A stretch of DNA of 44,212 nucleotides from Candidatus Avelusimicrobium pecoris (GCA_902761975.1 CACWMG010000005.1:1-44212); one strand, 5' to 3'; shown: positions 15,677 to 24,331, counted from the first letter of the stretch. Numbers and translations are program-made. The notes: generated by a model not told the origin, from the letters alone.

Positions 15677-16507
15677 TTATTTTTTAAGTGCTAAAATAGC
15701 TTGCAAAACGGGGTCCAAGGTGCTTAGGTGCAACCCTTCCACGCCGCCCCGGTCCGCCGCGGCCGCAATAGCGGGGTCAAGCGGTAAGCGCGCGGTGGTG
15801 CCAATTCCAAATTTTTGGGCGATTTCTTGCACGTGGCTTTTGCCAAAAATATCGTGCTGTTTGCCGCAATCCGGGCAGGTAAAATAGCTCATGTTTTCCA
15901 CCAGGGCCGTTAGGGGCAAGTGCATGGTGCGGGCCATATTGACGGCTTTTTCCACAATCATCCCCACCAGTTCTTGCGGCGTGGTAACAAACACAATGCC
16001 GTCCACGGGCAAACTTTGAAAAACGGTCAGGGTAGTGTCCCCGGTACCGGGCGGCATATCTACAAATAAAACATCTACGTTATCCCATACTACCTCGGTC
16101 CAAAATTGGGTGACCGTGCCGGTAATCAGCGGGCCGCGCCAAAGGACCGGGTCCGTTTCATTTTCTAAGAGTAAATTTAAAGACATCAGTTGCACACCCG
16201 AAGGACTTAAAACGGGATATACGCCGCTTTGGTCGCCCTGGGCGCGTTCGTGCACGCCAAACATTTTAGGGATAGACGGGCCTGTAATATCCGCGTCCAA
16301 TACCCCGGCTTGCAATCCCGCTTTTTGCGTGGCCGCGGCTAACAGTGCCGTTACCATGGATTTACCTACGCCGCCCTTGCCGCTACAAACGGCAATTACT
16401 TTTTGCACACGGGCGTGCGGGTTTAATTTGGCAAGCAGACTTTGCGGGGTTTGGCGTTCGCCGCAGTTTTGCGCGCAGGAACTGCAATCATGGGTACATT
16501 GGGTCAT
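15677..16507 (-). CDS. mrp: Mrp/ApbC-family iron-sulphur carrier P-loop ATPase
   Basis: A 276-residue cytoplasmic ATPase of the Mrp/NBP35 family. A Cys-rich N-terminus (CTHDCSSCAQNC) precedes the deviant Walker A CSGKGGVGKS (about residues 41-50), VLDADITGPSIPKMFG (Walker A'), VDMPPGTGD (Walker B) and the C-terminal CxxC of FTCPDCGKQ that binds the bridging Fe-S cluster between subunits. The family delivers Fe-S clusters to apoproteins, and this genome segment encodes many Fe-S enzymes (HydABC, NfnAB, SdaA). AAGGA precedes the start. Single gene. Confidence 0.9.
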   Translation of the reverse strand: MTQCTHDCSSCAQNCGERQTPQSLLAKLNPHARVQKVIAVCSGKGGVGKSMVTALLAAATQKAGLQAGVLDADITGPSIPKMFGVHERAQGDQSGVYPVLSPSGVQLMSLNLLLENETDPVLWRGPLITGTVTQFWTEVVWDNVDVLFVDMPPGTGDTTLTVFQSLPVDGIVFVTTPQELVGMIVEKAVNMARTMHLPLTALVENMSYFTCPDCGKQHDIFGKSHVQEIAQKFGIGTTARLPLDPAIAAAADRGGVEGLHLSTLDPVLQAILALKK

Positions 16508-16539
16508 ATATATTCCTTAAACGGAGTGTGTAGCGGTTA

Positions 16540-16572
16540 TTAAAAAAATCCGGCGGTTATAACACCGCCGGA
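16540..16572 (-). terminator. Terminator of tRNA-His
   Basis: On the minus strand CCGGCGGT and ACCGCCGG form a stem, followed by seven T, just past the 3' end of tRNA-His and ahead of mrp. Confidence 0.8.
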
Positions 16573-16581
16573 GAAAGTGAC

Positions 16582-16659
16582 TGGGGTGGATGACGAGATT
16601 TGAACCCGCGACCTCCGGTTCCACAGACCGGCGCTCTAACCAGCTGAGCTACATCCACC
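16582..16659 (-). tRNA. tRNA-His (GTG)
   Basis: Cloverleaf on the minus strand with acceptor GTGGATG/CATCCAC, the extra G at -1 opposite C73 that identifies tRNA-His, anticodon loop CTGTGGA (anticodon GTG), T-arm GGTTCAAAT and an encoded CCA. The other four tRNA genes here lack encoded CCA. Confidence 0.95.
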
Positions 16660-16715
16660 ATAAAATCGGTGATAAGTGTTCCGGTCACTTTTAACTTTTA
16701 GCATTTTCTATTTTA

Positions 16716-17741
16716 TCAAATTATGTTTGTATGTGCAACGCTTTGGCCGGTTGGAACGGGGGTATTTAGGGTGTTGGGTGCTAACAGACTTAGGGCATTA
16801 TCTACCCTTTTCCAGTCAAATATATTCACATCTTGCGGGTCCGTTTCTATAATATGTGCCAGCGGATTGTCCGGTGCGTTATATACGGAGAGTGTGTTAT
16901 AAAATACCAAAGTTGGCTTCTTAAACCCTGCTGCAATATGCACGGCTGATGTATCGGGCGTGATTACTACTTGGCAACGGCGCACCCACTCAAATAGTTC
17001 AAACACGCTTTGGGTTGGCTTGAGAAAAACGTGTGGCATATTTTTAAAAATAGGTTGCCAATAAGCATACATATCCGGGACGCACGGAACTACAATCGGG
17101 CAATGCCAGGCCAGCAAGCGTTGGTGAAGTTCTTTTAAGGTAGTTGGATTGAAGCGACGTTGAACTACAGAACCGGACGGATTTAATACGATAAAATGTT
17201 GAAAATTATGTTCGGTTAAAAAGCTGGAAATGATTGCCTGTTCAGTGGGGGTAGTGGGCAAATCGTACGTTTTGTCGGGGTTGGAAATACCTAATAGTTT
17301 TAAGATAGCTTGCTCATGAACACTGCCATGGGCCCCGGGGGCACCAAAGGGCTTAACGGGGCTTGTAAAACAGTCTAGCACCCGGTCCCCGCCTGCCAGC
17401 CACTTAAATAAGCGCCAATTATAAAAATCTTTGTTGGAACTATCCAATACCAAATCAAAATGTTCTTTGCGCAGTTGTAGGCCCGTCCAAATCAGCGAAG
17501 GCCACCGTTGGTGGGGGCGAATACGTGTTTTAACAGGCAGTTTAATAATTTTATCAATGTAGGGGATTCGTTTTAAAAATTCATAACCCGCCCCGTAACA
17601 AGCTACGGAAATTTTAATACGGGGATTGGCTTGCTTGATTCCCCGGTAACAACACGAAGAAATAATAGCATCCCCTAAGGAACCTTCCCCGCGGCAGACC
17701 AGGATATTTTGCAGCGTGTTAATGGCAGGAATTTGTTTCAT
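16716..17741 (-). CDS. Glycosyltransferase family 9 (heptosyltransferase-like)
   Basis: A 341-residue GT-B fold protein of family GT9, which adds heptose or related sugars to the LPS core from an ADP-sugar. The N-terminal motif ILVCRGEGSLGDAIISSC, the central FIVLNPSGSVVQRRFN and the C-terminal VITPDTSAVHIAAGFKKPTLVFY (donor site) are typical. Third gene of the sdaA-Cache-GT9 operon, 15 bases after the Cache gene, with a weak ribosome binding site. Acceptor unknown. Confidence 0.85.
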   Translation of the reverse strand: MKQIPAINTLQNILVCRGEGSLGDAIISSCCYRGIKQANPRIKISVACYGAGYEFLKRIPYIDKIIKLPVKTRIRPHQRWPSLIWTGLQLRKEHFDLVLDSSNKDFYNWRLFKWLAGGDRVLDCFTSPVKPFGAPGAHGSVHEQAILKLLGISNPDKTYDLPTTPTEQAIISSFLTEHNFQHFIVLNPSGSVVQRRFNPTTLKELHQRLLAWHCPIVVPCVPDMYAYWQPIFKNMPHVFLKPTQSVFELFEWVRRCQVVITPDTSAVHIAAGFKKPTLVFYNTLSVYNAPDNPLAHIIETDPQDVNIFDWKRVDNALSLLAPNTLNTPVPTGQSVAHTNII

Positions 17742-17756
17742 GGCGTAACTTAATTG

Positions 17757-18716
17757 TTAAAAATCCGGGGAGTCCCAATTGCGTCGCAATGCCGGCCAGG
17801 CATAGCACATATACGCCCCTAATAGAAAAGCCGCCAGCGCAATAAAAAGGCCCAAAATAGGTAGCATGGTTACCAGGGCCTGGGTTACTTTGACAATGTG
17901 TTTTTCCGGGACCACCGCAATTAAGTACCAATCATTTACGTGAAGCGGTTGGTAGCTAATATACAACGTACCTTGTTTGGCCGATTTATACTTTACAATA
18001 CCGCTTTTGCGGTGTTTAAAATCTTGCAGTACCTGGTGGCGCAGCTGGTGGTCTGGATCGTCGGGCATATCAAAAATATTATACAGCCCGCTAACGGCGT
18101 TTTTGTGGAAGGATTCCACTACTTTGTCCCCATTGCTATCTACCAGTAGCGAGTACCCGGCCCCGTCAAAAGACTGCATGCTTAGCATTTTGCCAAAATC
18201 GGCCGTAGAGCGGGTGGCCAACAAAACGCCCAACGTGTTGTCGCCACGCAGGATTGGTGCGGCTTCCACCAAAATATTTTCCCCATCCAGTAGGTCTGGC
18301 ACCCGTTTGGAAATGTTGGGGGTCCCTTGCAACGCTCGTTGAAAATGTGGTTCTTGGGAAATATCTAAAAACTGGCCGTTATCCAGTTGCGCAGTGCCGC
18401 CAATAGTAGCAAATTCCATGTTTTTAAAATGGTTGTGGTTGCGCTCTGCTTTCAGGAGTGGGTACATACTGTCTTCTGTGTTATCCGAGGAGTGTGCAAT
18501 TGCAATCGCAATAGAAGAGAGAAGGTCTAAATCTTCGGCCACTTGCATTTCAATATGTTTAGCGTCTTGTGCGGCAAATTCTTTTAAAGCCAGTAATGTT
18601 TCTTTAGATAGTGCGCCCGTAAGTTGGTTTAAATAAAGGGCAATGCCGGTAGAAATTAAAGCCGTACATGTAAGAATAACGGCGGCACATTGTACAAACG
18701 AAAAGTTTTTCTTCAT
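17757..18716 (-). CDS. Membrane-anchored Cache sensor without an output domain
   Basis: A 319-residue protein with an N-terminal transmembrane helix (about residues 10-30), an extracytoplasmic region of about 230 residues with double-Cache features (FLDISQEPHFQRALQG, VLLATRSTADFGKML, YSLLVDSNGDKV, WYLIAVVPEKHIVK), and a second helix (about 285-308) that ends in a 12-residue tail. Cache domains bind small ligands such as amino acids in chemoreceptors, kinases and cyclases; here no HAMP, GGDEF, kinase or MCP part follows, and the stop is followed 15 bases on by the GT9 gene, so there is no frameshifted remainder. The operon with serine dehydratase suggests an amino-acid-related ligand; that is inference. 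Confidence 0.7.
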   Translation of the reverse strand: MKKNFSFVQCAAVILTCTALISTGIALYLNQLTGALSKETLLALKEFAAQDAKHIEMQVAEDLDLLSSIAIAIAHSSDNTEDSMYPLLKAERNHNHFKNMEFATIGGTAQLDNGQFLDISQEPHFQRALQGTPNISKRVPDLLDGENILVEAAPILRGDNTLGVLLATRSTADFGKMLSMQSFDGAGYSLLVDSNGDKVVESFHKNAVSGLYNIFDMPDDPDHQLRHQVLQDFKHRKSGIVKYKSAKQGTLYISYQPLHVNDWYLIAVVPEKHIVKVTQALVTMLPILGLFIALAAFLLGAYMCYAWPALRRNWDSPDF

Positions 18717-18723
18717 AGGTTCC

Positions 18724-19986
18724 TCACTTGGTGGGCTTTGAAGTGCGTATTTTACGTAGCACAGCCCGTCTTTTAAAACGTAGTAAATTCTTTTTAAAAA
18801 AGTGCGCCAGTCCGCCTTTGCCGGTTTCGCGGTAATCGGTTTTCATGTCCAGTCCGGTTTGCATCATGGTAGCTAGGACGTCGTCATAAGAAATGCGGTG
18901 TTCCCCGTCGGAAATTAGCGCGTAGGTGGCACAATCTAAGGCGCGGGCGGCCGCTAAAGCGTTGCGCTCAATACACGGGATTTGCACCAGTCCGTCCACC
19001 GGGTCGCACGTCAAACCTAAGTGGTGTTCCAGTCCCATTTCGGCGGCGTAGGCAATACGGCGGTTGTCGCCGCCTTCCAGTTGGCATGCGGCGGCCGAGG
19101 CCATAGCGCAGGCCACGCCAATTTCGCCTTGGCACCCTACTTCCGCGCCGGAAATAGAGGCGTTGCTTTTAGCCAAATTGCCAAATAGTCCCGCTGTGGC
19201 TAACGCATGGATAAGCGTGATGTCTTCAAATTCGTAAATTTCTTTAATCAGGCGGCACACCGCGGGTATTACCCCGCTGGACCCACAGGTAGGGGCGGTT
19301 ACTACTTCGCCGCCGGATGCATTTTCTTCGGCGCACGCCAGTGCATAAGCGTACAAATTATTTTTGCGCCGCAGATACGCGGGGGCATGCTCGGCACTGT
19401 GTAAATAGCGCCGGGCCTTGCGTTCTAATCCCAACGAGCCCGGTAACACGCCGCGTTTTTCCAGCCCGCGGTTCATGGTGCGCATCATGGTATGCCATAC
19501 GGTGGTTAAATACTCCCAAATCTGCGGCCCTTCACACTCTTCCACATATTCCCATAGCAGCATGCGGTTTTTAGCGGTGTAAGCTAAAATATCGGCCATG
19601 GTTTTGTGCGGATAAATGGACTGGTGATGTTCGGGTAAAAAATGGTCGTCGCGCACTTCACCGCCGCCCACACTATATACTGTTTTCTCCGTCAATAGGT
19701 GGCCGGCTTTATCTAACGCTTGTAAGCGTAGCGCGTTAGGGTGTTTGGGTAAAAAGACAGAGGGCTCCCACGCAATGCTAACCGGGCGCGGCTCAAAACC
19801 TTCTTTGACGGCATAATCTGTTAAGTGCCCTTTGCCGGTAGCCCCCAAAGAACCGTATAATGTTACTTTAAAACTGGCGGCCTGCGGGTTAGCGGCGGCA
19901 AATTGTTCAGCCGCTTTGCGTGGCCCCATGGTGTGGCTACTGGAGGGGCCCATCCCAATTTTATAAAGTTGTGTGAGTGATTCCAT
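18724..19986 (-). CDS. sdaA: L-serine ammonia-lyase, iron-sulphur dependent, single chain
   Basis: A 420-residue cytoplasmic enzyme converting L-serine to pyruvate and ammonia. The N-terminal beta domain contains GMGPSSSHTMGP; the C-terminal alpha domain contains APTCGSSGVIPAV, GCQGEIGVACAMASAA and LTCDPVDGLVQIPCIERNA, whose cysteines hold the catalytic [4Fe-4S] cluster. Both domains are fused, as in E. coli SdaA/SdaB rather than the split Bacillus form. First gene of sdaA-Cache-GT9, seven bases before the Cache gene, and divergent from the MntP-like gene 38 bases away. It would feed peptide-derived serine into pyruvate. Confidence 0.93.
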   Translation of the reverse strand: MESLTQLYKIGMGPSSSHTMGPRKAAEQFAAANPQAASFKVTLYGSLGATGKGHLTDYAVKEGFEPRPVSIAWEPSVFLPKHPNALRLQALDKAGHLLTEKTVYSVGGGEVRDDHFLPEHHQSIYPHKTMADILAYTAKNRMLLWEYVEECEGPQIWEYLTTVWHTMMRTMNRGLEKRGVLPGSLGLERKARRYLHSAEHAPAYLRRKNNLYAYALACAEENASGGEVVTAPTCGSSGVIPAVCRLIKEIYEFEDITLIHALATAGLFGNLAKSNASISGAEVGCQGEIGVACAMASAAACQLEGGDNRRIAYAAEMGLEHHLGLTCDPVDGLVQIPCIERNALAAARALDCATYALISDGEHRISYDDVLATMMQTGLDMKTDYRETGKGGLAHFFKKNLLRFKRRAVLRKIRTSKPTK

Positions 19987-20024
19987 ATATCTACCCTACC
20001 TTAAAATGGTATCATAATTTTACC

Positions 20025-20582
20025 ATGAATATCTTATCTTCTTTTTTAGTGGCGCTGGGCCTGTCTATGGATAACCTGGCCGTAACGGTGTCGGCCGGTT
20101 GTAGCCGCAGTACACAGCGTAGCGGCCGTGCCATTTTACAGGTAAGCGTACTGTTTGTGTTAGCGCACTTTATTATGTTTAGCCTGGGGTTTGAAGGGGG
20201 CGTATTGGCCCATGCGGGGCGCGCGGTAGGGGCGTGGATCGCGTGCGGCATTTTAGTATTTATCGGGGTGCGTATGATAATAAATGCGCACGCAGAAGAA
20301 AACGACTCTTCTATTTTTACTTCTTTCAAAACGCAACTGGCCCTGGCGGTGGCCACCAGTTTAGACGCATTATTTGTGGGGGCCGGGTTAGCCCTGGTGC
20401 AAGCTCCGTTTTGGCAAACACAGCTTGCCTTGATGAGTTGTGTGTTTATAACTAGCTTAGGTGGATTTTACCTGGGCCATTATTTAGGCAAACACCTGGG
20501 GCCCAAAATGGAAATAGCAGGCGGTTGTGTATTAGTGATACTAGGGGTAAAGGTATTGCTAGAAGGGGTAGGCATTTGGTAG
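20025..20582 (+). CDS. MntP-like Mn2+ efflux family protein, copy 1
   Basis: A 185-residue protein with six predicted membrane helices and the internal two-fold repeat of the MntP (YebN/DUF204) family: FLVALGLSMDNLAVTVSAG in the first half and AVATSLDALFVGAGLAL in the second, with the conserved Asp residues. MntP proteins export Mn2+. The ATG at 20025 is preferred because the repeat begins there; it has no Shine-Dalgarno and a TATCAT lies only about ten bases upstream, so the mRNA may be nearly leaderless. A shorter-motif relative follows 30 bases on. Confidence 0.8.
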   Translation: MNILSSFLVALGLSMDNLAVTVSAGCSRSTQRSGRAILQVSVLFVLAHFIMFSLGFEGGVLAHAGRAVGAWIACGILVFIGVRMIINAHAEENDSSIFTSFKTQLALAVATSLDALFVGAGLALVQAPFWQTQLALMSCVFITSLGGFYLGHYLGKHLGPKMEIAGGCVLVILGVKVLLEGVGIW

Positions 20583-20612
20583 AATGACGGTATCTTAAAG
20601 CGAGGTGAAGTT

Positions 20613-21170
20613 ATGGGAATTATTTCCGTACTGATTATTTTAATTTGTATTTGTGTGGACAATATGGTTACAGCCAACATGTCCGCGGTCAATATGACCA
20701 AAGAGAACAAAAGTGTGTTCTCGGTAAAAATGGCTCTGTTTTTTACGGCCTTTAACGTGCTGTTTTTTGGACTAGGCTATTTGATTAGCATTATTTTCTT
20801 TCGCAACTGGGTATATTTTGCCCACAACTGGGTGGCGTTTGCGTTCTTGCTACTTTTAGGGATTAAGCTGATGTTAGAGTCTATTGAAAAATCGCCCAGT
20901 TTCCGGGATGAAGACGCCGGGGGACTACGCAAACTAATTAAAGTATCTTGCTTATTAGGGCTAAACAGCTTTTTAGTGGGCTACGCGTTTGAAACTATGG
21001 ACCGGGCCTTCTTCCCCGAAGTACTTTTCTTGTTAGTGCTGACGTTTGTATTGACGCTTTTAGGGAGCCATTTAGGCGGCAAAGAAACCAAAAATTTGCT
21101 GAGCAAAAAAATTGAACTGGTAGCCGGGATTGTGCTAATTATTATGGGTATTCGGCTAATTATTATTTAG
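20613..21170 (+). CDS. MntP-like membrane protein, divergent copy 2
   Basis: A 185-residue six-helix membrane protein with the same length and topology as the preceding MntP-like protein. The family positions are altered: CVDNMVTANMSAVNM in the first half keeps the Asp-Asn pair, while the second half has LNSFLVGYAFETM, where the usual Asp is replaced by Asn. GAGGTG precedes the start. It is in tandem with copy 1 and ends at a strong terminator. The protein may form a heterodimer with copy 1 or have a different substrate; both are inference. Confidence 0.65.
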   Translation: MGIISVLIILICICVDNMVTANMSAVNMTKENKSVFSVKMALFFTAFNVLFFGLGYLISIIFFRNWVYFAHNWVAFAFLLLLGIKLMLESIEKSPSFRDEDAGGLRKLIKVSCLLGLNSFLVGYAFETMDRAFFPEVLFLLVLTFVLTLLGSHLGGKETKNLLSKKIELVAGIVLIIMGIRLIII

Positions 21171-21188
21171 TTTTACGCAGGCAGAAAC

Positions 21189-21222
21189 AAAAACTCCCCG
21201 GGCAATCACCCGGGGAGTTTTT
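21189..21222. terminator. Bidirectional terminator between the MntP-like and CMD-cupin genes
   Basis: A 14-bp perfect stem (AAAAACTCCCCGGG with CCCGGGGAGTTTTT) around CAATCA lies between convergent genes. Confidence 0.9.
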
Positions 21223-21223
21223 A

Positions 21224-22078
21224 TTATTTAAGTTTATTGTAATCTTCCTCACTTACGGGCTCTAGCCACTCGTTGGAGGTGTTATCGCCGGCTATTTCAA
21301 ACGCCAGGTGCGAGAACCAGCTATCCTTCGCCGCCCCATGCCAATGTTTTACGTTGGCGGGAATATGTATTACGGTTCCCGGAGTCATTTCCACGGGCTC
21401 TTTGCCCCACTCTTGGTAATACCCGCGCCCGCCCACAGCTACCAGCAGTTGCCCGCCGCCTTGGGTGGCATGGTGGACGTGCCAGTTGTTGCGGCACTTG
21501 GGCTCAAACGTAACGTTAAAAAAAGTTATTTGCTCGGTAGAAATCGGGGCCAAGTAGCTTTGCCCTACAAAGTATTTTGCATAAGCGTCATTGGGTTTGC
21601 CAATGGGGAAGAAAATGGTTTTTTGGTATTTGTCTTTTTCCGTTAACGCGGGTGTTTTATCTGCCCAAACTTCTTTGGCTAAATTGAACGTAGCCCAGGC
21701 TTTGGGCCAACCCGCATAAAACGCCGTGTGCGTGATAGCCGCGGCCATTTCCGCTTGGGTAACACCGTTATTTTTAGCGTTTTGCAAATGATATTTTAAT
21801 GAGGAATCGGTAATTCCCTGGGACATCAGCGCAATCACGGTAATAAGCGAGCGTGTTTTAAGGTCCAAATCGTGGTTGTTCCAGTTCTCGCCAAAAAGCA
21901 CATCATCATTATAATGGGCAAATTCCGGGGCAAAATTACCCAGCTGGGTTCTGCCGGCAGTTTGTACGATTTTTTTGTTTGTCATGGGTTTAGTCTCCTG
22001 AGATTTTTTGGCATACGTAGCGGCCGGTAGCATACAAAGCGCGGCGCCCAGTGCCACGATAAAAGGCGTTTTTTGCAT
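21224..22078 (-). CDS. Carboxymuconolactone decarboxylase-like plus cupin fusion, with signal peptide
   Basis: A 284-residue protein: signal peptide (about residues 1-23, PFIVALGAALCMLPAATYA), a CMD-like helical domain (about 45-135, with DLKTRSLITVIALMSQG and AAITHTAFYAGWPKAWAT; no CxxC, so no AhpD-type peroxidase activity is expected) and a C-terminal cupin (about 170-260) with metal-binding HVHH and HIPANVKHWHG. Such fusions are usually cytoplasmic. An in-frame ATG at residue 32 (21985) has its own AGGAG nine bases upstream, so a second, cytoplasmic form is possible. The reaction is unknown. Confidence 0.8.
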   Translation of the reverse strand: MQKTPFIVALGAALCMLPAATYAKKSQETKPMTNKKIVQTAGRTQLGNFAPEFAHYNDDVLFGENWNNHDLDLKTRSLITVIALMSQGITDSSLKYHLQNAKNNGVTQAEMAAAITHTAFYAGWPKAWATFNLAKEVWADKTPALTEKDKYQKTIFFPIGKPNDAYAKYFVGQSYLAPISTEQITFFNVTFEPKCRNNWHVHHATQGGGQLLVAVGGRGYYQEWGKEPVEMTPGTVIHIPANVKHWHGAAKDSWFSHLAFEIAGDNTSNEWLEPVSEEDYNKLK

Positions 22079-22155
22079 GGGTAAAAACTCCTATTTTAAG
22101 TTATTTTACTTATTTATTGTAGCAGTTGGAGTGGACTTTAAGTCAAGCGTTTAGA

Positions 22156-22191
22156 AAAATTAAAACCCCGCTTACGCGAGGTTTAAATTTT
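22156..22191 (-). terminator. Displaced tRNA-type terminator, copy of the tRNA-Gln terminator
   Basis: On the minus strand this is AATTTAAACCTCGCG, TAA, GCGGGGTTTTAATTTTT, identical over about 34 bases to the terminator directly after tRNA-Gln (24872-24907). Here it follows not a tRNA but a short copy of a tRNA 3' end at 22194-22204, and so marks the far end of the nuclease island. Confidence 0.8.
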
Positions 22192-22334
22192 ACTGCGCCC
22201 ACCAAGCGGTGTTCCACCGACGGTGGAGTGACCAAAATAGTTCCCTATTTCTTTATAGTTTACTATCGCTAACTTTGCGAAAATTTGCGTAAGTTTTTGG
22301 CAGTTGCCCCGGTTCAACTTTCGGAAGCGCAGAA

Positions 22335-24305
22335 TTAAAGAGGCAATTGTGGTAAACCATGGCAACAAGGGCATTTACTACCTTTGACCTTTCTGTGGAC
22401 TTCTACTTGCCAAATGTGTCCGCAATTAGAACACTTCCACCATACTTTCTTGCCACTACCCGGCAGAACATCTTTAGGCATTAATGGGCCATTCTTTTCG
22501 TAGCACCATTCTTTGGCTATTTCTGGAAATTTGGTCCCGAGGTCATTTACCCCGGTTTTTGGTACTCTTCCGCTACAACAGGGGCATCCAACCCCCTTTT
22601 TGCGGTTATTGGGGCTTGCTTGCCATTCGTAACCACATTTGGAGCATAGCCACCAAACTGGTTTAAATTTCCCCGCAGTGACATTGTGAGGAGTTAGATC
22701 ACCATTTTTTGTAGGATGCCATTCTTTAGCCACATCAGGCATAGTATCTGCTAAAGATCCGACTTTATTTACAACGCCCATTGTAAAAGTTCTTCCTTGG
22801 CGTATCTTGGAACATATAGCACAGCCGTATCTACCTTCTCTAGTCATACTGTTAATACTACTCTGCCATTCATGGCCACAATCTGGGCATTTCCACCAAA
22901 CTCTTTCATTGGAACTAACAGAAAACATATTTGGTTTTAAGTTTCCATTTTTATCATAGTTCCACTTAGCAACGACATCTGGGCGTTCTTTTTCTAGAGA
23001 ATTTTCTATTGTGCAAAGATATTCTTGTATTTTGTTTTTATCTCTTGAAATATTGATATCTGTTTCATTGGCCGGAGAATTCTTCCCTAAATGAGTGTTT
23101 ATATCATTCAAAATAGAAGATATGACACTTTCCAACTGCGAAAAATCCGTTCTTTTCACTTTTTTAAGATAATAAACTTTATCCGCTACATTATCCCAAG
23201 TTTGTTTAGAAATTTCTTTTACTCTAATCAATATGACATTGTGCTTCCGGCATAAAGCATACTTTTTAAGTTCTCTTTTATGTTCTTCCTCTGTATGATG
23301 CCAGTTTACTCCGTCATACTCGATGGCAATTTTAGCCGATGGAATATAAATATCAAATTCCATAGAGGTACCAAAAATCTTTTTATATCTATTACAAGTA
23401 TCTGGGAATACTTGTTGTAAATAGTAAAAAACAGCTTGTTCTGGAAAGGATGTAAATTTTCTAGCACTACAGATAGGACAATTTGTTCCGCCAGTTCCTC
23501 TATCATGCATACTGGCTTTGTACTCATGTCCTATGGGGCATTTCCACCATACTTTCTTTCCGCTTCCAAAAGTTACATCAGAAGGTTTTAATGTGCCATT
23601 TTTTGTAGGATGCCATTCCTTGGCTATCTCAGGATATTTAGTGGCAAAATCGTTATAGCCAGCCAATGCTTTGTGTCCTGAACAAATAGGGCAGGAATAA
23701 TCGCGAGAAGTTCGTTTTATAAGGGACTGCTCGTATTCATGTCCTTCCGGACAGATCCACCAAACCTTTCTTTTACTTCCAGCAATTACATCTTTAGGAG
23801 TTAAATTTCCGTTTTTAATAGGATGCCATTCTTTAGCAATCTTCGGATGAGTAGTGGCTAAATCATTAGATCCCGCCCAAACTTTTTGTCCTGCACAATA
23901 AGGACAACCCGATCCGCGAGTTGTTCTCAACATTATTGCTTGTTGATATTCGTGTTTATGAGGACAAATCCACCACGCTTTTTTATGAGTAGTAGCCTTT
24001 ACGTCCCTAGGAGTGAGTTTTTCATTTTTGGTAGGGTGCCATTCTTTCGCAATTTTAGGGAATTGTGATGCTAAATCATTAAATCCTTGAATTAATATTT
24101 TATTAGCACATGCCGGACAATTTGTATGATCTCTACCGGCTCTATAGACAATTTTAGTCTCCCAAGCGTATCCACACTTCGAGCACTTCCACCATGCTTT
24201 CTTGTTGCTATTATTCAGCAAATGTTCAGGATTGAGATTGGCGTTTCGTTCCCAATCCCATTCCTTCATTAATTCTGCGTTTTCGCTGATATATTTCTTT
24301 GGCAT
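22335..24305 (-). CDS. Zinc-ribbon-repeat protein with central DUF559/VSR-like nuclease domain
   Basis: A 656-residue protein of seven treble-clef zinc-ribbon modules (probable-zinc-ribbon/DUF4379 type) in a 4 + nuclease + 3 layout. Each module reads roughly PxxAKEWHPTKN...LTPxDV...KxWWxCxxCGHxW...CPxC; modules at about 10-68, 76-140, 147-211, 218-282, then 440-500, 517-579, 587-650. In modules 2-4 the first pair is CPxxH rather than CxxC. Residues 284-375 look like a PD-(D/E)XK endonuclease of the DUF559/VSR group: E289, D318 (EFDIYIP), E329 and D331 (AIEYDG), H336. Such proteins probably bind and cut DNA; a defence or element-maintenance role is inference. TATAAT lies 20 bases before the start; the ribosome binding site is weak. 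Sole gene of the island. Confidence 0.8.
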   Translation of the reverse strand: MPKKYISENAELMKEWDWERNANLNPEHLLNNSNKKAWWKCSKCGYAWETKIVYRAGRDHTNCPACANKILIQGFNDLASQFPKIAKEWHPTKNEKLTPRDVKATTHKKAWWICPHKHEYQQAIMLRTTRGSGCPYCAGQKVWAGSNDLATTHPKIAKEWHPIKNGNLTPKDVIAGSKRKVWWICPEGHEYEQSLIKRTSRDYSCPICSGHKALAGYNDFATKYPEIAKEWHPTKNGTLKPSDVTFGSGKKVWWKCPIGHEYKASMHDRGTGGTNCPICSARKFTSFPEQAVFYYLQQVFPDTCNRYKKIFGTSMEFDIYIPSAKIAIEYDGVNWHHTEEEHKRELKKYALCRKHNVILIRVKEISKQTWDNVADKVYYLKKVKRTDFSQLESVISSILNDINTHLGKNSPANETDINISRDKNKIQEYLCTIENSLEKERPDVVAKWNYDKNGNLKPNMFSVSSNERVWWKCPDCGHEWQSSINSMTREGRYGCAICSKIRQGRTFTMGVVNKVGSLADTMPDVAKEWHPTKNGDLTPHNVTAGKFKPVWWLCSKCGYEWQASPNNRKKGVGCPCCSGRVPKTGVNDLGTKFPEIAKEWCYEKNGPLMPKDVLPGSGKKVWWKCSNCGHIWQVEVHRKVKGSKCPCCHGLPQLPL

Positions 24306-24325
24306 AGTGGTGTAGTAATAAATTC

Positions 24326-24331
24326 ATTATA
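24326..24331 (-). promoter_or_regulatory. -10 element of the island nuclease gene
   Basis: TATAAT on the minus strand in GCTATAATGAA, 20 bases before the start codon. No convincing -35. The remaining bases up to the tRNA (24332-24610) form the right arm of the island, with GTGACC and CTTTGCG repeats and no ORF I would support. Confidence 0.45.

Noticed and set aside
22335-24305. The zinc-ribbon protein as the island integrase
   Set aside because: No tyrosine or serine recombinase motif; the only catalytic-looking part is a PD-(D/E)XK-type nuclease.
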